A stretch of DNA of 64,000 nucleotides from NCBI RefSeq assembly GCF_009768975.1, contig NZ_CP035733.1, positions 3,330,001 through 3,394,000 of the forward strand, read 5' to 3'. The notes beneath the pieces are model-generated. The model did not search any database. It had not been told where the DNA came from and worked only from the letters and a program-made list of their open reading frames with translations. This DNA comes from Sphingorhabdus lacus (GTDB taxonomy: Bacteria > Pseudomonadota > Alphaproteobacteria > Sphingomonadales > Sphingomonadaceae). Position 1 is the first letter of the stretch; each line of letters opens with the position of its first letter. Both the position numbers and the translations under genes were made by a program. Below are positions 1 to 9,363 of this stretch, piece by piece.

Positions 1-2
1 GG

Positions 3-1763
3 CAAGACATAGATGGCCGCAACCAACATTCGTTCCGCGCCTCGCTGCGGATCAATCCGGGTCCCGATACAGTCATCGATTTCATGGTCAATCACAGCAA
101 GGAAGACAGCACGCGGTCTCGCGAAAATAAGCGGCTTTGCAGGGCGACCCCGGTACTCGGCTGTTCGCCTGTATCACTCGGGTTTGACTCGCCCGATACA
201 AGCGGCGTGCTTTTCCAGACATTACTCAATGCTACGAACGCCTTTGTGTTTGGTAGCGCATTGTTTCCGGCAGGCAGCAGCATTTACGCCGGCGCGCAAA
301 ATCCTTCTGATCTTCGCACTGTTGCCACCGACTATGACTCGCGTTTTAAAGGTGAGCAGACCAATGTAACAGCCGAGATCAGCCAAAAGTTCGGGCCTGT
401 CACTTTATTGTCGCTGACCGCATTCTCGAAAGGAAATTCAGAAGCGCGGACCGATTTCGACAATGCCGTATTGCCATTCCGTTTTAACATACCAGTGACC
501 TATAATGTGGATCGCGACACGACCGTTACCACCAACCAACTTCTCACATCGGACAGTTTTGTTGCTTCGAGTCGATCATATTATCAGGAATTCAGGATAG
601 CTTCTGACTTCGCTGGGCCCTTCGATGTTACGGTGGGCGCAAACTTTTTCAACACCAAGGGCGACGCCTCTTTCCAGATTTACCATCCTGGTCTTGAGCT
701 GTTTGCCAGGCTATTGCGGGGCTTGCCGCAAGAAGCTTGGTCATTCAATGCCGACACGCGCGATGCCAGTACCAAGTCATACGCTGCATTTGGTGAGGCC
801 TATTACAATTTTACAGATGCCACGAAACTGACCGTTGGGCTGCGTTATACCAAAGACAAGAAATCGACGCGAGGACGCACCGTGTTTTTGTCGGTCCCAG
901 CGTATACCGAATTGGCCGGAAGCTACGATGCGGTCACGGGTCGCGTCGTCGTCGATCACAAACTGACCGACGATAATCTACTTTACGCTTCGTTCTCGCG
1001 TGGTTTCAAAGGCGGCGGGCTGAATGCTATCGGTTCAGCACTCCCAACTTTCGACCCTGAATATATCAATGCCTATGAACTGGGATCAAAGAACCAATTT
1101 GCCGATGGCACTATGCAGGCCAATTTCTCGGGCTTCTATTATGACTATAAAAACCTGCAGCTGGGACAAAGGCGCGGAACATCGGTTCAGACTATCAACA
1201 CAGATGCCAAAATCTGGGGCATCGAGAGCGAATTTGCTTGGGCACCTGCCGACGGTCTCCTGTTGAATGCCAATGCTTCTTACCTCAACACAAGATTAGG
1301 CGGCCTTGCGTCTGGTCAGGAAACCAGCGATCCAGCCAATCCCGCTCAGTGGAACGGCGTTGGTACACCGACGAGGACGCCTGAGGTGCGATTGACGCTG
1401 AAGGGCAACGAGCTACCCTATGCGCCGAAGTTCAAGATTGCTGTGGGCGGCGAATATAGCATGCCGCTTGGTAGCGGCGGATGGACCGCAACGATACGTG
1501 GTGACTATAGCTGGCAGAGCCGATACTTTGCGCGCGAGTTCAACACCGCAAACGACCGGATCAAGGCGTGGAGCATCGCAAATGCGTTGCTGCGGGTCAG
1601 CAATGCGGATGCGACGATCAATGTCGAAGGCTATGTAAAAAATCTCTTCAATAAGGACAATATCACCAATTCGATCATCGAAAGCGACTTGGTCGGGAGC
1701 TATCGTAACGCCCGGATATTGGAGCCTCGTACATTTGGAGTGATGACAACGTTCCGTTTTTAA
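3..1763 (+). CDS. TonB-dependent receptor, C-terminal part (5' end outside window)
   Basis: This is an outer-membrane TonB-dependent receptor, a 22-strand beta-barrel that imports a bound ligand using TonB energy. The reading frame is open from the first bases of the window, well before the first ATG at 84, so the plug domain and signal peptide lie upstream and this is the barrel part only. Typical barrel strands are visible (for example LTVGLRYTKDKKS and NLLYASFSRGFKGGGLNA), and the protein ends in TFRF, a terminal aromatic as needed for barrel assembly. Many sphingomonad receptors sit beside the enzymes for their substrate, and a dehydrogenase gene follows in the same direction. The ligand cannot be read from the sequence. 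Confidence 0.93.
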   Translation, partial: QDIDGRNQHSFRASLRINPGPDTVIDFMVNHSKEDSTRSRENKRLCRATPVLGCSPVSLGFDSPDTSGVLFQTLLNATNAFVFGSALFPAGSSIYAGAQNPSDLRTVATDYDSRFKGEQTNVTAEISQKFGPVTLLSLTAFSKGNSEARTDFDNAVLPFRFNIPVTYNVDRDTTVTTNQLLTSDSFVASSRSYYQEFRIASDFAGPFDVTVGANFFNTKGDASFQIYHPGLELFARLLRGLPQEAWSFNADTRDASTKSYAAFGEAYYNFTDATKLTVGLRYTKDKKSTRGRTVFLSVPAYTELAGSYDAVTGRVVVDHKLTDDNLLYASFSRGFKGGGLNAIGSALPTFDPEYINAYELGSKNQFADGTMQANFSGFYYDYKNLQLGQRRGTSVQTINTDAKIWGIESEFAWAPADGLLLNANASYLNTRLGGLASGQETSDPANPAQWNGVGTPTRTPEVRLTLKGNELPYAPKFKIAVGGEYSMPLGSGGWTATIRGDYSWQSRYFAREFNTANDRIKAWSIANALLRVSNADATINVEGYVKNLFNKDNITNSIIESDLVGSYRNARILEPRTFGVMTTFRF

Positions 1764-1910
1764 TTAAAGCGGCGGAAATCTCGCTTCGGTTTGGCTGACC
1801 AAAATGCCAGTGCGGCGGGATCGATCGGGTCCTGTCGTATTTTCTGCCAAGCGTATTTGAAATTTTGCACATTAATGATAGCCCTAGACTGCAAGGGAAT
1901 GGGTAGATGC

Positions 1911-2681
1911 ATGAGCAATAAGATATTTGACCTTTCGGGCCACGTCGCAGTGATTACTGGAGGCAATTCAGGTCTTGGGCTGGCGATGGCAACCGGATTG
2001 GTCAAGGCTGGAGCACAAATTGCTATCTGGGGCCGAAGTGCGAAAAAAAATGCCGATGCAGTAGCCACCTTAGAGGCGATGGGCGGTACGGCGGCAGCGT
2101 TTGAGTGCGACGTTACCGACGATGCCAGTTCTGCGGGTGCATTCACTGCCACGCTTGCGCGCTTCGGTAGCATCGATAGCTTTTATGCAAATGCCGGCGG
2201 ATCCGGCGTGCGCGGACCGTTTCACACATTGAGCCGCGCTGACTGGCAGAGCACCCATGAGTTGAATGTGCAAAGCGTAATCACTTCGTTTCAGCTTGCG
2301 ATCAAGCATTGGCTGGAAGTGAAGAAGCCCGGAAAACTTATCGTGACGTCGTCAATCGCAGGTTTGATGGGCATTCCGCAGGCTACAGGTTACTCTGCAA
2401 CCAAGGCAGCGGTCGCGGGCCTGGTCCGCGGGCTAGCGATCGAATACGGCCGTGCGGGGATTCAAGCAAACGCGATCCTTCCTGGCTTTATCGAAACCGA
2501 AATGTCGCTCGATACTCCGCAATACTTCCAAGATGGTGCAAAGCGCCGTGCGGCATCAGGTGAAATCGGGCGGCTCGAAGACATGGAGGGTATTGCGGTC
2601 TATCTGGCGTCGAAGGAAAGCCGGTTTCTCACCGGCCAGTGTATCGTCCTCGACGGCGGACACACGATTTTTCCGCTATAA
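1911..2681 (+). CDS. Short-chain dehydrogenase/reductase (classical SDR)
   Basis: A 256-residue NAD(P)-dependent oxidoreductase of the classical SDR family, expected to be cytoplasmic. The cofactor motif TGGNSGLG is at residues 16-23, NAG follows near residue 90, the catalytic Ser is at about 147-148 and the YSATK motif has Tyr161 and Lys165. PGFIETEM after the active site is also typical. An upstream in-frame ATG at 1791 exists, but ATG 1911 starts just before the conserved first strand and has a purine-rich AAGGGAATGG stretch upstream. The gene lies 147 bp after the TonB receptor and ends 2 bp from the convergent TetR gene. The substrate is unknown; the context suggests oxidation of an imported alcohol. 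Confidence 0.92.
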   Translation: MSNKIFDLSGHVAVITGGNSGLGLAMATGLVKAGAQIAIWGRSAKKNADAVATLEAMGGTAAAFECDVTDDASSAGAFTATLARFGSIDSFYANAGGSGVRGPFHTLSRADWQSTHELNVQSVITSFQLAIKHWLEVKKPGKLIVTSSIAGLMGIPQATGYSATKAAVAGLVRGLAIEYGRAGIQANAILPGFIETEMSLDTPQYFQDGAKRRAASGEIGRLEDMEGIAVYLASKESRFLTGQCIVLDGGHTIFPL

Positions 2682-2683
2682 CT

Positions 2684-3331
2684 CTAGCCGCGGGCGAGCG
2701 GCTGCTTGCGCGCCATAAATTCGGATTTAACGTTCATGATTGTGCCGATAATCATCGTGACCGTCAGATCCTCGATTGTTTTAAGGTCGAGGTCGCCCCG
2801 GCGAAGGTAGGAACCTGCTGACGCGGGCAAGCCGAAAGAAATGTCGGTTGCTGCGCGCGCGATATCATACGGCAGGTCAAAATGTTTCATGACAATCTTG
2901 GTCAGATAATCGACCGCGGCATCACGACCATATTCGGTCGGGTCATGCAGGCCAGCTACGCTCGGTTCGTTTTGCAACCTTTCGATTATCAATCCGCGCT
3001 CGTCATAATATTTGAGATATTCATGCGTGACCGAGCGCACCAGCGCTTCGAATGTGCCGGCACTCGCTGCCGCCGCCGCCTGCAAACGTCGGAGATGCTT
3101 CATCTCGCGCTGGTAAAGTTCGCGCAACAATTCGGTCAGGTTCGGAAAATAGGTATAAACCAACGATTTGCTGATGCCCGCTTCGCGCCCAATCTGCTCG
3201 ACCGTCAAGGTCGCGACACCTTCGCGCGCTACGATATCCGCGGTCTGGTCAAGGATCAGTTCGCGCCGCTTTTCGGGGCTATAGCGACGCCGCGCCTTTA
3301 TCGGCGTTTTCAGGGATACAGCACTGACCAT
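2684..3331 (-). CDS. TetR/AcrR family transcriptional regulator
   Basis: A 215-residue TetR-type repressor. The N-terminal helix-turn-helix covers about residues 20-65, with VEQIGREAGISKSLVYTYF as the recognition part, followed by a variable all-helical ligand domain. It is the last gene of a leftward series after the PQQ dehydrogenase and VOC genes (53-bp gap), so it probably controls that operon, and perhaps the divergent hydrolase or the facing SDR. No operator could be assigned with confidence. Confidence 0.9.
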   Translation of the reverse strand: MVSAVSLKTPIKARRRYSPEKRRELILDQTADIVAREGVATLTVEQIGREAGISKSLVYTYFPNLTELLRELYQREMKHLRRLQAAAAASAGTFEALVRSVTHEYLKYYDERGLIIERLQNEPSVAGLHDPTEYGRDAAVDYLTKIVMKHFDLPYDIARAATDISFGLPASAGSYLRRGDLDLKTIEDLTVTMIIGTIMNVKSEFMARKQPLARG

Positions 3332-3384
3332 GTCGCAGGGGTAGCATATTTTTGCGTTTTGAAAACCGACGTTAGCTCGCCAGA

Positions 3385-4410
3385 TTATTTAAGCGCAGCA
3401 AGTCGTTTGACTGAATGCGCGTTACCTGCAGCCAGCGCCTGCTGCACGGAAAACAAATTGCCTTCGGGGTCATAGGCATATTGCACTTTCCAGCCATCCA
3501 ACTTTATTGCTGGCCCAGCCAGCGCGACACCCAATGCTTTGAGCCGAGCCTGCTCAACTTTCAGGTCGGCAACTTCCAGCGAAAAGGCATTGTAGCCGAT
3601 GGCGTCCAGTTTTCGCCTGCCATCGGGCTTAGGCGTCGCAGGACGAACATATTGCCAGACCTCGATATCCATATTGCCGACATTCAGCCATCCTCCCTTT
3701 ATCGCAAGATTGTCGATATTGGCGACATCATCAAGGCGGGGCCGGTTTTCCTGTTCGATTGTCCGATGCGCCTTATGCGCCAGAACCTTTTCGTAGAACG
3801 CGATCATAGAGTCGCGGTCATGCACCGCGTTGGCGATGTGCGTGGTCCAAGAAGCTTCGGTGCGTTTCGGGGCATCGAGCGATTCATTTTCGATCATGAT
3901 GCCATCAGGATCACGGCCATAAGCGTAGCGTACGCCGTATCCGCCAATATCGACGCCGTCAGCTTTGCCGAAGCGCGAGATGACATCGAGGCCAGCAGCC
4001 ATAAAGCGGAATATCGCTGGGTCGGTCGACGAAGACTGGAAGCAGATATGATTGTAGCCAGGAGCGGTAATCGGCCTGCTATTTGGAGCTGCAACTTGAT
4101 CAGGATCGAAATCCATCAGTTGGATATAGCCAGTCGGCATTTCGATAAGGGCAATGTCGACACTTTTGTGCCTCGTGGATAATAATGTTTTTGGGAATGC
4201 GGAGCCGTTGACGCGATAGCGCTTAACGATCTTGAAGGGCACAGCTTTGGAATAGAAAGTGATCGTCGCATCGATATTCGACACGGTGATCGCGGCATGG
4301 TGCAACCCAAGATGCGGTCGTCCTTCCATCGACTGCGCTATCCCTGTTCCTTGCGCGGCGGCCAGGGTGGGAGAGACGATGAGTGCCGCTGCGAGAAAAA
4401 GCCGTTTCAT
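3385..4410 (-). CDS. Exported protein with two VOC (glyoxalase-like) domains
   Basis: A 341-residue protein of the vicinal-oxygen-chelate superfamily, which includes glyoxalases, extradiol dioxygenases and isomerases. A signal peptide is visible (MKRLFLAAALIVSPTLAAAQ), so it acts in the periplasm. The first VOC module starts at HLGLHHAAITVSNID, and a second module of about 120 residues starts near TTHIANAVHDRDSMIAFYEK. The start codon overlaps the stop codon of the upstream PQQ dehydrogenase gene (ATGA), so the two are translationally coupled. Export is unusual for VOC enzymes and fits a shared periplasmic pathway. The reaction cannot be deduced. Confidence 0.85.
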   Translation of the reverse strand: MKRLFLAAALIVSPTLAAAQGTGIAQSMEGRPHLGLHHAAITVSNIDATITFYSKAVPFKIVKRYRVNGSAFPKTLLSTRHKSVDIALIEMPTGYIQLMDFDPDQVAAPNSRPITAPGYNHICFQSSSTDPAIFRFMAAGLDVISRFGKADGVDIGGYGVRYAYGRDPDGIMIENESLDAPKRTEASWTTHIANAVHDRDSMIAFYEKVLAHKAHRTIEQENRPRLDDVANIDNLAIKGGWLNVGNMDIEVWQYVRPATPKPDGRRKLDAIGYNAFSLEVADLKVEQARLKALGVALAGPAIKLDGWKVQYAYDPEGNLFSVQQALAAGNAHSVKRLAALK

Positions 4411-6230
4411 TTACGCGCTCCTATTTTCCTCGGTCCGAATACAAGCAAAACATTACCCGAAATTTGCCCGAATTTGTCATAGCCCGAATTGACGATCAGA
4501 TAGCCTCCCGCAACTACGGGGCCCGCGGAGTCAATCGCTCCGCCATAGCCTTTCACGCCATTGACCGTCGGCCAGTCGCGACGCGTATCAGTGGTCCACA
4601 ATATGCGGCCATCCTCGCTGGCATACGCACGCAAGATTCCGTTCAGGGCACCGGCGAAAACTATGCCATCGGTTAATGTCACGCCTGCCGACAAGGCCGT
4701 CCGGCATTCATGCTTGTCTTCCTTGCAAACATAAGGTTCGATCTTGCTCCACAAGGGCTTGCCGGTTGCAATATCGAAAGCGTGCATCCCCTGTCGCGAC
4801 GGCCCGACCGCGCCCTTGTTCCCCGGCGTATCGGCAATCCCTGCGAACAATGTCGTATCGTCCGCTGCCATGCCCCAGTGGACACCGCCGTTAAATCCGC
4901 CCATTCCTGCGCGCTGCTGCCAAAGCAGCTTGCCGCCTCTATCTGGGTCTAGCGCATAGATCATCCCCGATTTCTGTCCCGCGAGAATGATGTCGCGGCC
5001 ATATTCGGCCTTTACCAAAATCGGCGGTGCGCCGAAATCGAGGTCCGGCCCGTCTTCCTTGGGACAGTTGATATTGTTGTTATATGCTTGCCGCCCGCAT
5101 GAAGCATTCCAAGCGTCGCCCTGTAACATCTGCTGTACCCAATGGATGCGGCCGGTGCCGAGATCAAGCGCGATGATGGCGTCGCTCTTGTCGTTGGCAG
5201 GAGACGAATAATTTTCGCCGGTGCCGATATAGAGCAGCCCGCGCTTGGCATCGACAGTCGGCGAAGACCAAACAGGCGCGCCCGAAGGACCAAAATTCGA
5301 TACGCCGTTTTTGTTCTTGCCGGTTGCTTGGGGCGCATCGGTCGTGTGCATTCGCCAAAGCGTATCGCCATCCGTGGCATCGAGTGCGGTTACGCCGCCT
5401 CGGAACGTGCAGCAGCCGTAATTGCCGTCCATTGCGCTGACAACCTCGGCCGATGACATTGGGACATAAAGCCTGCCGCCATACAGAGTGGGCGAACCGG
5501 TTATAGTGCCCGCCGGATGATCCTTAACCGACTCCTTCCAGACCAACTTGCCGCTTGTCGCATTGACCGCGTAAACATTGGCGTTGAAGTCTCCGAAATA
5601 CAGATTGCCGTCCTTGCCCAATGTTGGCGCGCTTCGCACTTCGCTGTCGGCATCGAATGTCCACCATATGCAGCCGCTGTGCGTATCGAGTGCATAGACA
5701 CGTCCGTCCTGACTACCAGTGAAGATAGCATTTTCAGTGACGGCAGGCTGCGAACGTGCGCGGGCAGCATTGGGAAAGGCAAACGCCCATTTCAATTCGA
5801 GATTGCCGATATTTTTGGGCGTCAGCCCGCCGAGTGACGCCGGCTGATAACGGCGGTTGTCGGTACCATTGCCCCAGCGGTTCCACAGCGACCTGCCGAG
5901 CGCCAAGTTGCCTTTGCACAATTGCCCTGCAACCTTGCTGCTTTTGGCACCGAGATACTCCGCAACCAGCGTGCGTTCCTCAGGTGAAATAGATTTGCCC
6001 TGTTCGCGCATCAATCCGGTTTCGAGCGCAGCAAGAATTGTAGCAGGCGTGCGTGTTTCGAGGGCCGTGCGGGTAGGGGCACCGCCTTCACCTGCGTCAT
6101 GGCACGCCGCGCAATTGCCTTGGTATAACGCCTCGGCCTTTGCTTTGTCCGCGTCGGTCAAGCCTCTATTGCCGGAGGAGCAGCCTGCCAGCAGTGCAAT
6201 TGCCAAAAGCGCGCCTAGGCGTTTGCTCAT
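4407..6230 (-). CDS. Lipid-anchored cytochrome c / PQQ beta-propeller alcohol dehydrogenase (PVA-dehydrogenase-like)
   Basis: A 607-residue quinohemoprotein. The N-terminus is a lipoprotein signal (lipobox LLAGC, Cys17). A cytochrome c domain with CAACH (residues 40-44) follows, then an eight-bladed PQQ propeller rich in WTF/LWR/LVW blade motifs. The adjacent Cys pair in NYGCCTFRGG corresponds to the vicinal disulfide of quinoprotein alcohol dehydrogenases. The order cytochrome c then propeller resembles polyvinyl-alcohol dehydrogenases; most other quinohemoproteins carry cytochrome at the C-terminus. It should oxidise an alcohol in the periplasm and pass electrons through haem c to the respiratory chain. 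ATG 6230 was chosen over an ATG 27 bp upstream because GGAGAGG sits correctly before it. Confidence 0.88.
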   Translation of the reverse strand: MSKRLGALLAIALLAGCSSGNRGLTDADKAKAEALYQGNCAACHDAGEGGAPTRTALETRTPATILAALETGLMREQGKSISPEERTLVAEYLGAKSSKVAGQLCKGNLALGRSLWNRWGNGTDNRRYQPASLGGLTPKNIGNLELKWAFAFPNAARARSQPAVTENAIFTGSQDGRVYALDTHSGCIWWTFDADSEVRSAPTLGKDGNLYFGDFNANVYAVNATSGKLVWKESVKDHPAGTITGSPTLYGGRLYVPMSSAEVVSAMDGNYGCCTFRGGVTALDATDGDTLWRMHTTDAPQATGKNKNGVSNFGPSGAPVWSSPTVDAKRGLLYIGTGENYSSPANDKSDAIIALDLGTGRIHWVQQMLQGDAWNASCGRQAYNNNINCPKEDGPDLDFGAPPILVKAEYGRDIILAGQKSGMIYALDPDRGGKLLWQQRAGMGGFNGGVHWGMAADDTTLFAGIADTPGNKGAVGPSRQGMHAFDIATGKPLWSKIEPYVCKEDKHECRTALSAGVTLTDGIVFAGALNGILRAYASEDGRILWTTDTRRDWPTVNGVKGYGGAIDSAGPVVAGGYLIVNSGYDKFGQISGNVLLVFGPRKIGARK

Positions 6231-6272
6231 TCGGTCATACCTCTCCATCCTTGCCACCAGCGATAGCTTTTA

Positions 6273-6301
6273 TTGACGTTTATTACAATAGAAGATATAG
6301 G
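6273..6301 (+). promoter_or_regulatory. Candidate sigma-70 promoter for the hydrolase gene
   Basis: TTGACG at 6273-6278 and TATAGG at 6296-6301 are separated by 17 bp in the short divergent gap. The -10 box ends only 6 bp before ATG 6308, so the transcript would be leaderless or nearly so. An inverted TATTG...CAATA pair (6271-6275, 6286-6290) overlaps it and could bind a regulator. This is only a pattern match. Confidence 0.3.
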
Positions 6302-6307
6302 TCTCTC

Positions 6308-7324
6308 ATGCGAATGCACATTCTTCGGTTGGCTCTGTGTCTCCTTCTGGCACCATACAACGCGTCCGCAAAGGAGAAGGAAAGTATCGATCCGGCTGTC
6401 GTACACGCGAACGCCAACCGCGGCGGGCCCATAAGTTACAGAGAAGGATATTTTGGCAGCGGCGATACGCGCCTTCACTATGTCGAGGCCGGGAAAGGGC
6501 CGCTCGTCATCCTCTATCACGGATTTCCGTCCTTCTGGTATAGTTGGTTCGACCAGATGGAAGCCTTGAAGGGCGGCTATCATGTGGTCGCCGTCGATGG
6601 ACTTGGAGCGGGATTGTCGGCAAAGCCCAAAGCCTTGGAACCTTACCATGTGTCGCGGTTAGCGGAACAGGTCGATGCGCTGGCACGTCATTTGAACGGC
6701 AATAAACGCTTCACCCTTATCGGACATGATTGGGGCGCGGCATTGGCCTTTGCTTATGCGCAAGCGTATCCGAAGCGGCTCAATGCGGTCATCGGCATGA
6801 GCGCGCCGCCTTACAACCAATTTCTTGACCTCGTGCGGCGAAGCACCGAGCAACAGAAACGCTCGCAATATATGCAACTATTCCAGAAGGTGACATTGGA
6901 TGATATCCAAGAACGCAAGCTGACTGAACTAATCTGGCAGCAATCTTATGGCAGCCTGATTGCGCGTGGCGACCTGACACACGACGAAGGGGCGCTGTTC
7001 CGTTCTGCATTATCAGATCCGCTTGCTATTAACGGCGGCATGAACTGGTACCGCGCCAACATGCCGCCAATATCCGAAATTACGGCAGCCACCTATTGGC
7101 CGCGCGGCAAAACGCATATCCGCGTCCCAACGTTGCTCGTTTGGGGCGAGGAAGATGGTACGTTTGTCCCGGAATTTCTGGTAAAATTGACGGATTACGC
7201 CCCAAAGGTTGAGATACTTCGTTTGCCGGGTATCAATCATTGGACGCCAATGGAACAGCCGCGAGTGGCAAACACGGCTATCGAACACTTCCTGTCGCGG
7301 CATAGTCGTCCGAACAACCGCTGA
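6308..7324 (+). CDS. Exported alpha/beta hydrolase, epoxide hydrolase/dehalogenase-like
   Basis: A 338-residue alpha/beta-fold hydrolase with a signal peptide (cleavage near residue 21). The nucleophile elbow reads GHDWGAALA, so the nucleophile is Asp141 rather than Ser. This is the signature of epoxide hydrolases and haloalkane or fluoroacetate dehalogenases. HGFPSFWYSW supplies the oxyanion hole, and the C-terminal NHWTPMEQP supplies the catalytic His. Longer in-frame starts exist, but ATG 6308 begins the signal peptide; ATG 6314 is also possible. The gene diverges from the PQQ dehydrogenase operon, and both products are exported, suggesting joint action on one substrate. Confidence 0.87.
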   Translation: MRMHILRLALCLLLAPYNASAKEKESIDPAVVHANANRGGPISYREGYFGSGDTRLHYVEAGKGPLVILYHGFPSFWYSWFDQMEALKGGYHVVAVDGLGAGLSAKPKALEPYHVSRLAEQVDALARHLNGNKRFTLIGHDWGAALAFAYAQAYPKRLNAVIGMSAPPYNQFLDLVRRSTEQQKRSQYMQLFQKVTLDDIQERKLTELIWQQSYGSLIARGDLTHDEGALFRSALSDPLAINGGMNWYRANMPPISEITAATYWPRGKTHIRVPTLLVWGEEDGTFVPEFLVKLTDYAPKVEILRLPGINHWTPMEQPRVANTAIEHFLSRHSRPNNR

Positions 7325-7709
7325 AAGGCGGGGAAACAAAGTTTTCATGAATTTGTGTAATCGATCGCGGTCGCATATTCCGCCTTGAGCAACTTGGAGC
7401 GTCGATTTTCCACCTAAAGCGCCATGCGCGGGAGCTCAAGGCATCGTTAAAGTATGGCCGCTGCTTGAGCTGTAGATCGAGTGTGCTTCAGGTTTCGACA
7501 CCTTAAAGTCGTCCACCCGAAAACTCACAACGAAGCTGTCGATCACGCAGGTAATAGATGACCCTCAAAGCGGTCATTTACGGACTCAACATTCTTGCTG
7601 AACGAATGTCCGATATTGACGGCGAGAATCAGGCAAGCAAACTGCAGCAAAGTTAGCGGTAAACGACAACGAAGCTGGCCACAGACGCCAGAGAAGTCCG
7701 GCTGAAACT
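7325..7709. other. Gene-free stretch
   Basis: About 385 bp between the hydrolase gene and the DUF1993 remnant. Short open frames are present, but none has plausible composition, start signal or recognisable family features. It appears to be decayed sequence. Confidence 0.5.
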
Positions 7710-8093
7710 TCACTGTTGCGTGACGCCAATGTCAAAAAACACGCTCGCGTCACTTGACGCGTAACTGTCCCTAGAGTCGCCCTTTCCGATCGGAACGCCC
7801 CGCATGCGTAAAATGTCATAAGCCGTAACGACGTGGAAATAGAAGTTGGGCAGTGAATATGTGAGAAGATAGGTCTCGGGCGTAAAATTTAATGTCTGCG
7901 GGCGCCAGATCGAAGCGTATGCATTTTCCTTGTCTACCGGTTGATAAACTTCAATAGCAAGGTCCTTGCCGGACCAGTCATTTACCTCTTTGGATGTGAA
8001 CGCCTCCAGCATCGTTCCCGCCTTGCCGATCATGATCTGTAGCTCGGCAAACGTATTTGGCCAGACGAGATGGGACGGGGTAATGGCGCTGGT
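7710..8093 (-). pseudogene. DUF1993 family protein remnant
   Basis: This frame encodes the middle and C-terminal part of a DUF1993 protein. YLLTYSLPNFYFHVVTAYDI followed by LRMRGVPIGKGD is the conserved core of that family. Full members have about 170 residues. Here the frame is closed upstream by a TAG at 8094-8096, the N-terminal third is missing, and the C-terminal tail after GKGD no longer resembles the family. An in-frame ATG at 8033 could give a 107-residue product without a normal start region. Further open sequence upstream of the TAG (to about 8230) does not resemble DUF1993. I call it a decayed gene. Confidence 0.65.
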
Positions 8094-8236
8094 CTACAGC
8101 CACGTAGATAACAGCACGGACCTAGGTCGTCTCACAGCCACACCGGGATATGCCGCATGGATGCGCGATGGATCTTCTTCAAATTCCGCAACGAAGCGCG
8201 ACGGGCCGCCCGCCTCCAACTGAGTTACGTCAGGGA

Positions 8237-8860
8237 TCAAGCCTGAGCTGTCTGATACCACGCAAGGGTTGGGCGAGGAATCCGCATCCTTTGCCGTATT
8301 TCGTCCGCAAATTCACGCGTCGATAGAATCTCTAGCAATTTCAAAGCGAGCTCGATGCCAGTCCCCGGCCCGGTTGAACTCATTACATGGCCATCTATCA
8401 CAAGAGGTTTGTCGACAAAGACAGCGCCATAGCTCTCCAACTCTGTTTTGCGTTTGCCGCCCGGTTGGTGGTAAACGGTTGTTTCTTTTCCTGTGAGAAT
8501 GCCAGCGGCCGCCAGCGCAATCGAAGCCACGCAAACTGCGGCTATCGGTGCCTGCCGGTTATGGAAGTTGCGAATGATATCGAGAAATGGTTCGGACAGC
8601 GCCTCTTCATAAAAGCCTGCATCCTCGAAGCCCCCCGGTATCACCAAGGCATCAAAATCATCGGGATTGATCTCGGCCAACAGCGCCTCGGGAAGGACAT
8701 CAAATCCAAAGGTCGATTTAATGGGACTTCGCACGCCAACCGACAGTTGTTCAAATGGGGCATCACCATAGATATTTGCCCAACCGAAGACTTCGGTAAA
8801 ACAACCAGCCTCCATGACCTCAAAGCCATTGGCCAATAAAATCAGCACCCGTGTTCGCAT
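8237..8860 (-). CDS. DJ-1/PfpI family protein (copy 1)
   Basis: A 207-residue cytoplasmic protein of the DJ-1/ThiJ/PfpI superfamily, whose members include deglycase/glyoxalase-like stress proteins, chaperones and proteases. The nucleophile elbow AAVCVAS places the reactive Cys at residue 110, and the N-terminal strand LILLANGFEVMEA carries the conserved acidic residue near it. A second copy of exactly the same length lies at 13111-13734, with the cysteine at the same position. Both belong to the same leftward detoxification cluster. The specific activity is unknown. Confidence 0.9.
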   Translation of the reverse strand: MRTRVLILLANGFEVMEAGCFTEVFGWANIYGDAPFEQLSVGVRSPIKSTFGFDVLPEALLAEINPDDFDALVIPGGFEDAGFYEEALSEPFLDIIRNFHNRQAPIAAVCVASIALAAAGILTGKETTVYHQPGGKRKTELESYGAVFVDKPLVIDGHVMSSTGPGTGIELALKLLEILSTREFADEIRQRMRIPRPTLAWYQTAQA

Positions 8861-8967
8861 TGACCTACCCCCCGTTCGGTCAGACCCGTTCAGGTCCGCG
8901 AGTGGGGTAGCACGATTAGGAAGTCATTGCCATGACAGGCGATCATTTCGTAACGGAGCGCAGTAGT

Positions 8968-9357
8968 CTATTGCTGCGGGAGCGGGGGTAATTTACCAAG
9001 CAATGCCGGATTTAGTTCCAGCTCCTTTGGCTTCGCCACACCTAATTCCCGGGAATGGGCAAGTTTGGCGATTTCTTTAAGCTCAAGCATATTGTAGCCA
9101 ACCATCAGCGCGCGGACGACGGCTGCGTGAATGCGCACTGGTTCATCTGAACCAAGAGCGCAGGCAAAATCTATTGCGGCGGCAATACGTATGTCGAAGC
9201 TGTGCAAGTCGCGTGCGGCATCCACTTCGGCGCCGGTCAGGCCAAGCCGGTCGGCGCGCCTGTCCAGTCGTGCGAGCGTTTTCTTGCAAGTGCAGTCCCG
9301 ATCCAGCGCAAGTTCAATGTGCAGCTTCAGGCGTTCAGTCAAAAATCTTTTGGGCAT
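8968..9357 (-). CDS. Small helical protein, AhpD/carboxymuconolactone-decarboxylase-like appearance
   Basis: A 129-residue, mostly helical cytoplasmic protein. The pattern ALDRDCTCKKTLARL and a following helical bundle resemble degenerate AhpD/CMD-fold proteins, but the usual ExxxCxxC active site is not present; only a CTC motif near the N-terminus is seen. It starts 6 bp after the glutathione transferase stop codon, so it is the last gene of a three-gene unit. The family assignment is tentative; the gene itself is well supported by composition and spacing. Confidence 0.65.
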   Translation of the reverse strand: MPKRFLTERLKLHIELALDRDCTCKKTLARLDRRADRLGLTGAEVDAARDLHSFDIRIAAAIDFACALGSDEPVRIHAAVVRALMVGYNMLELKEIAKLAHSRELGVAKPKELELNPALLGKLPPLPQQ

Positions 9358-9363
9358 AGCAGT

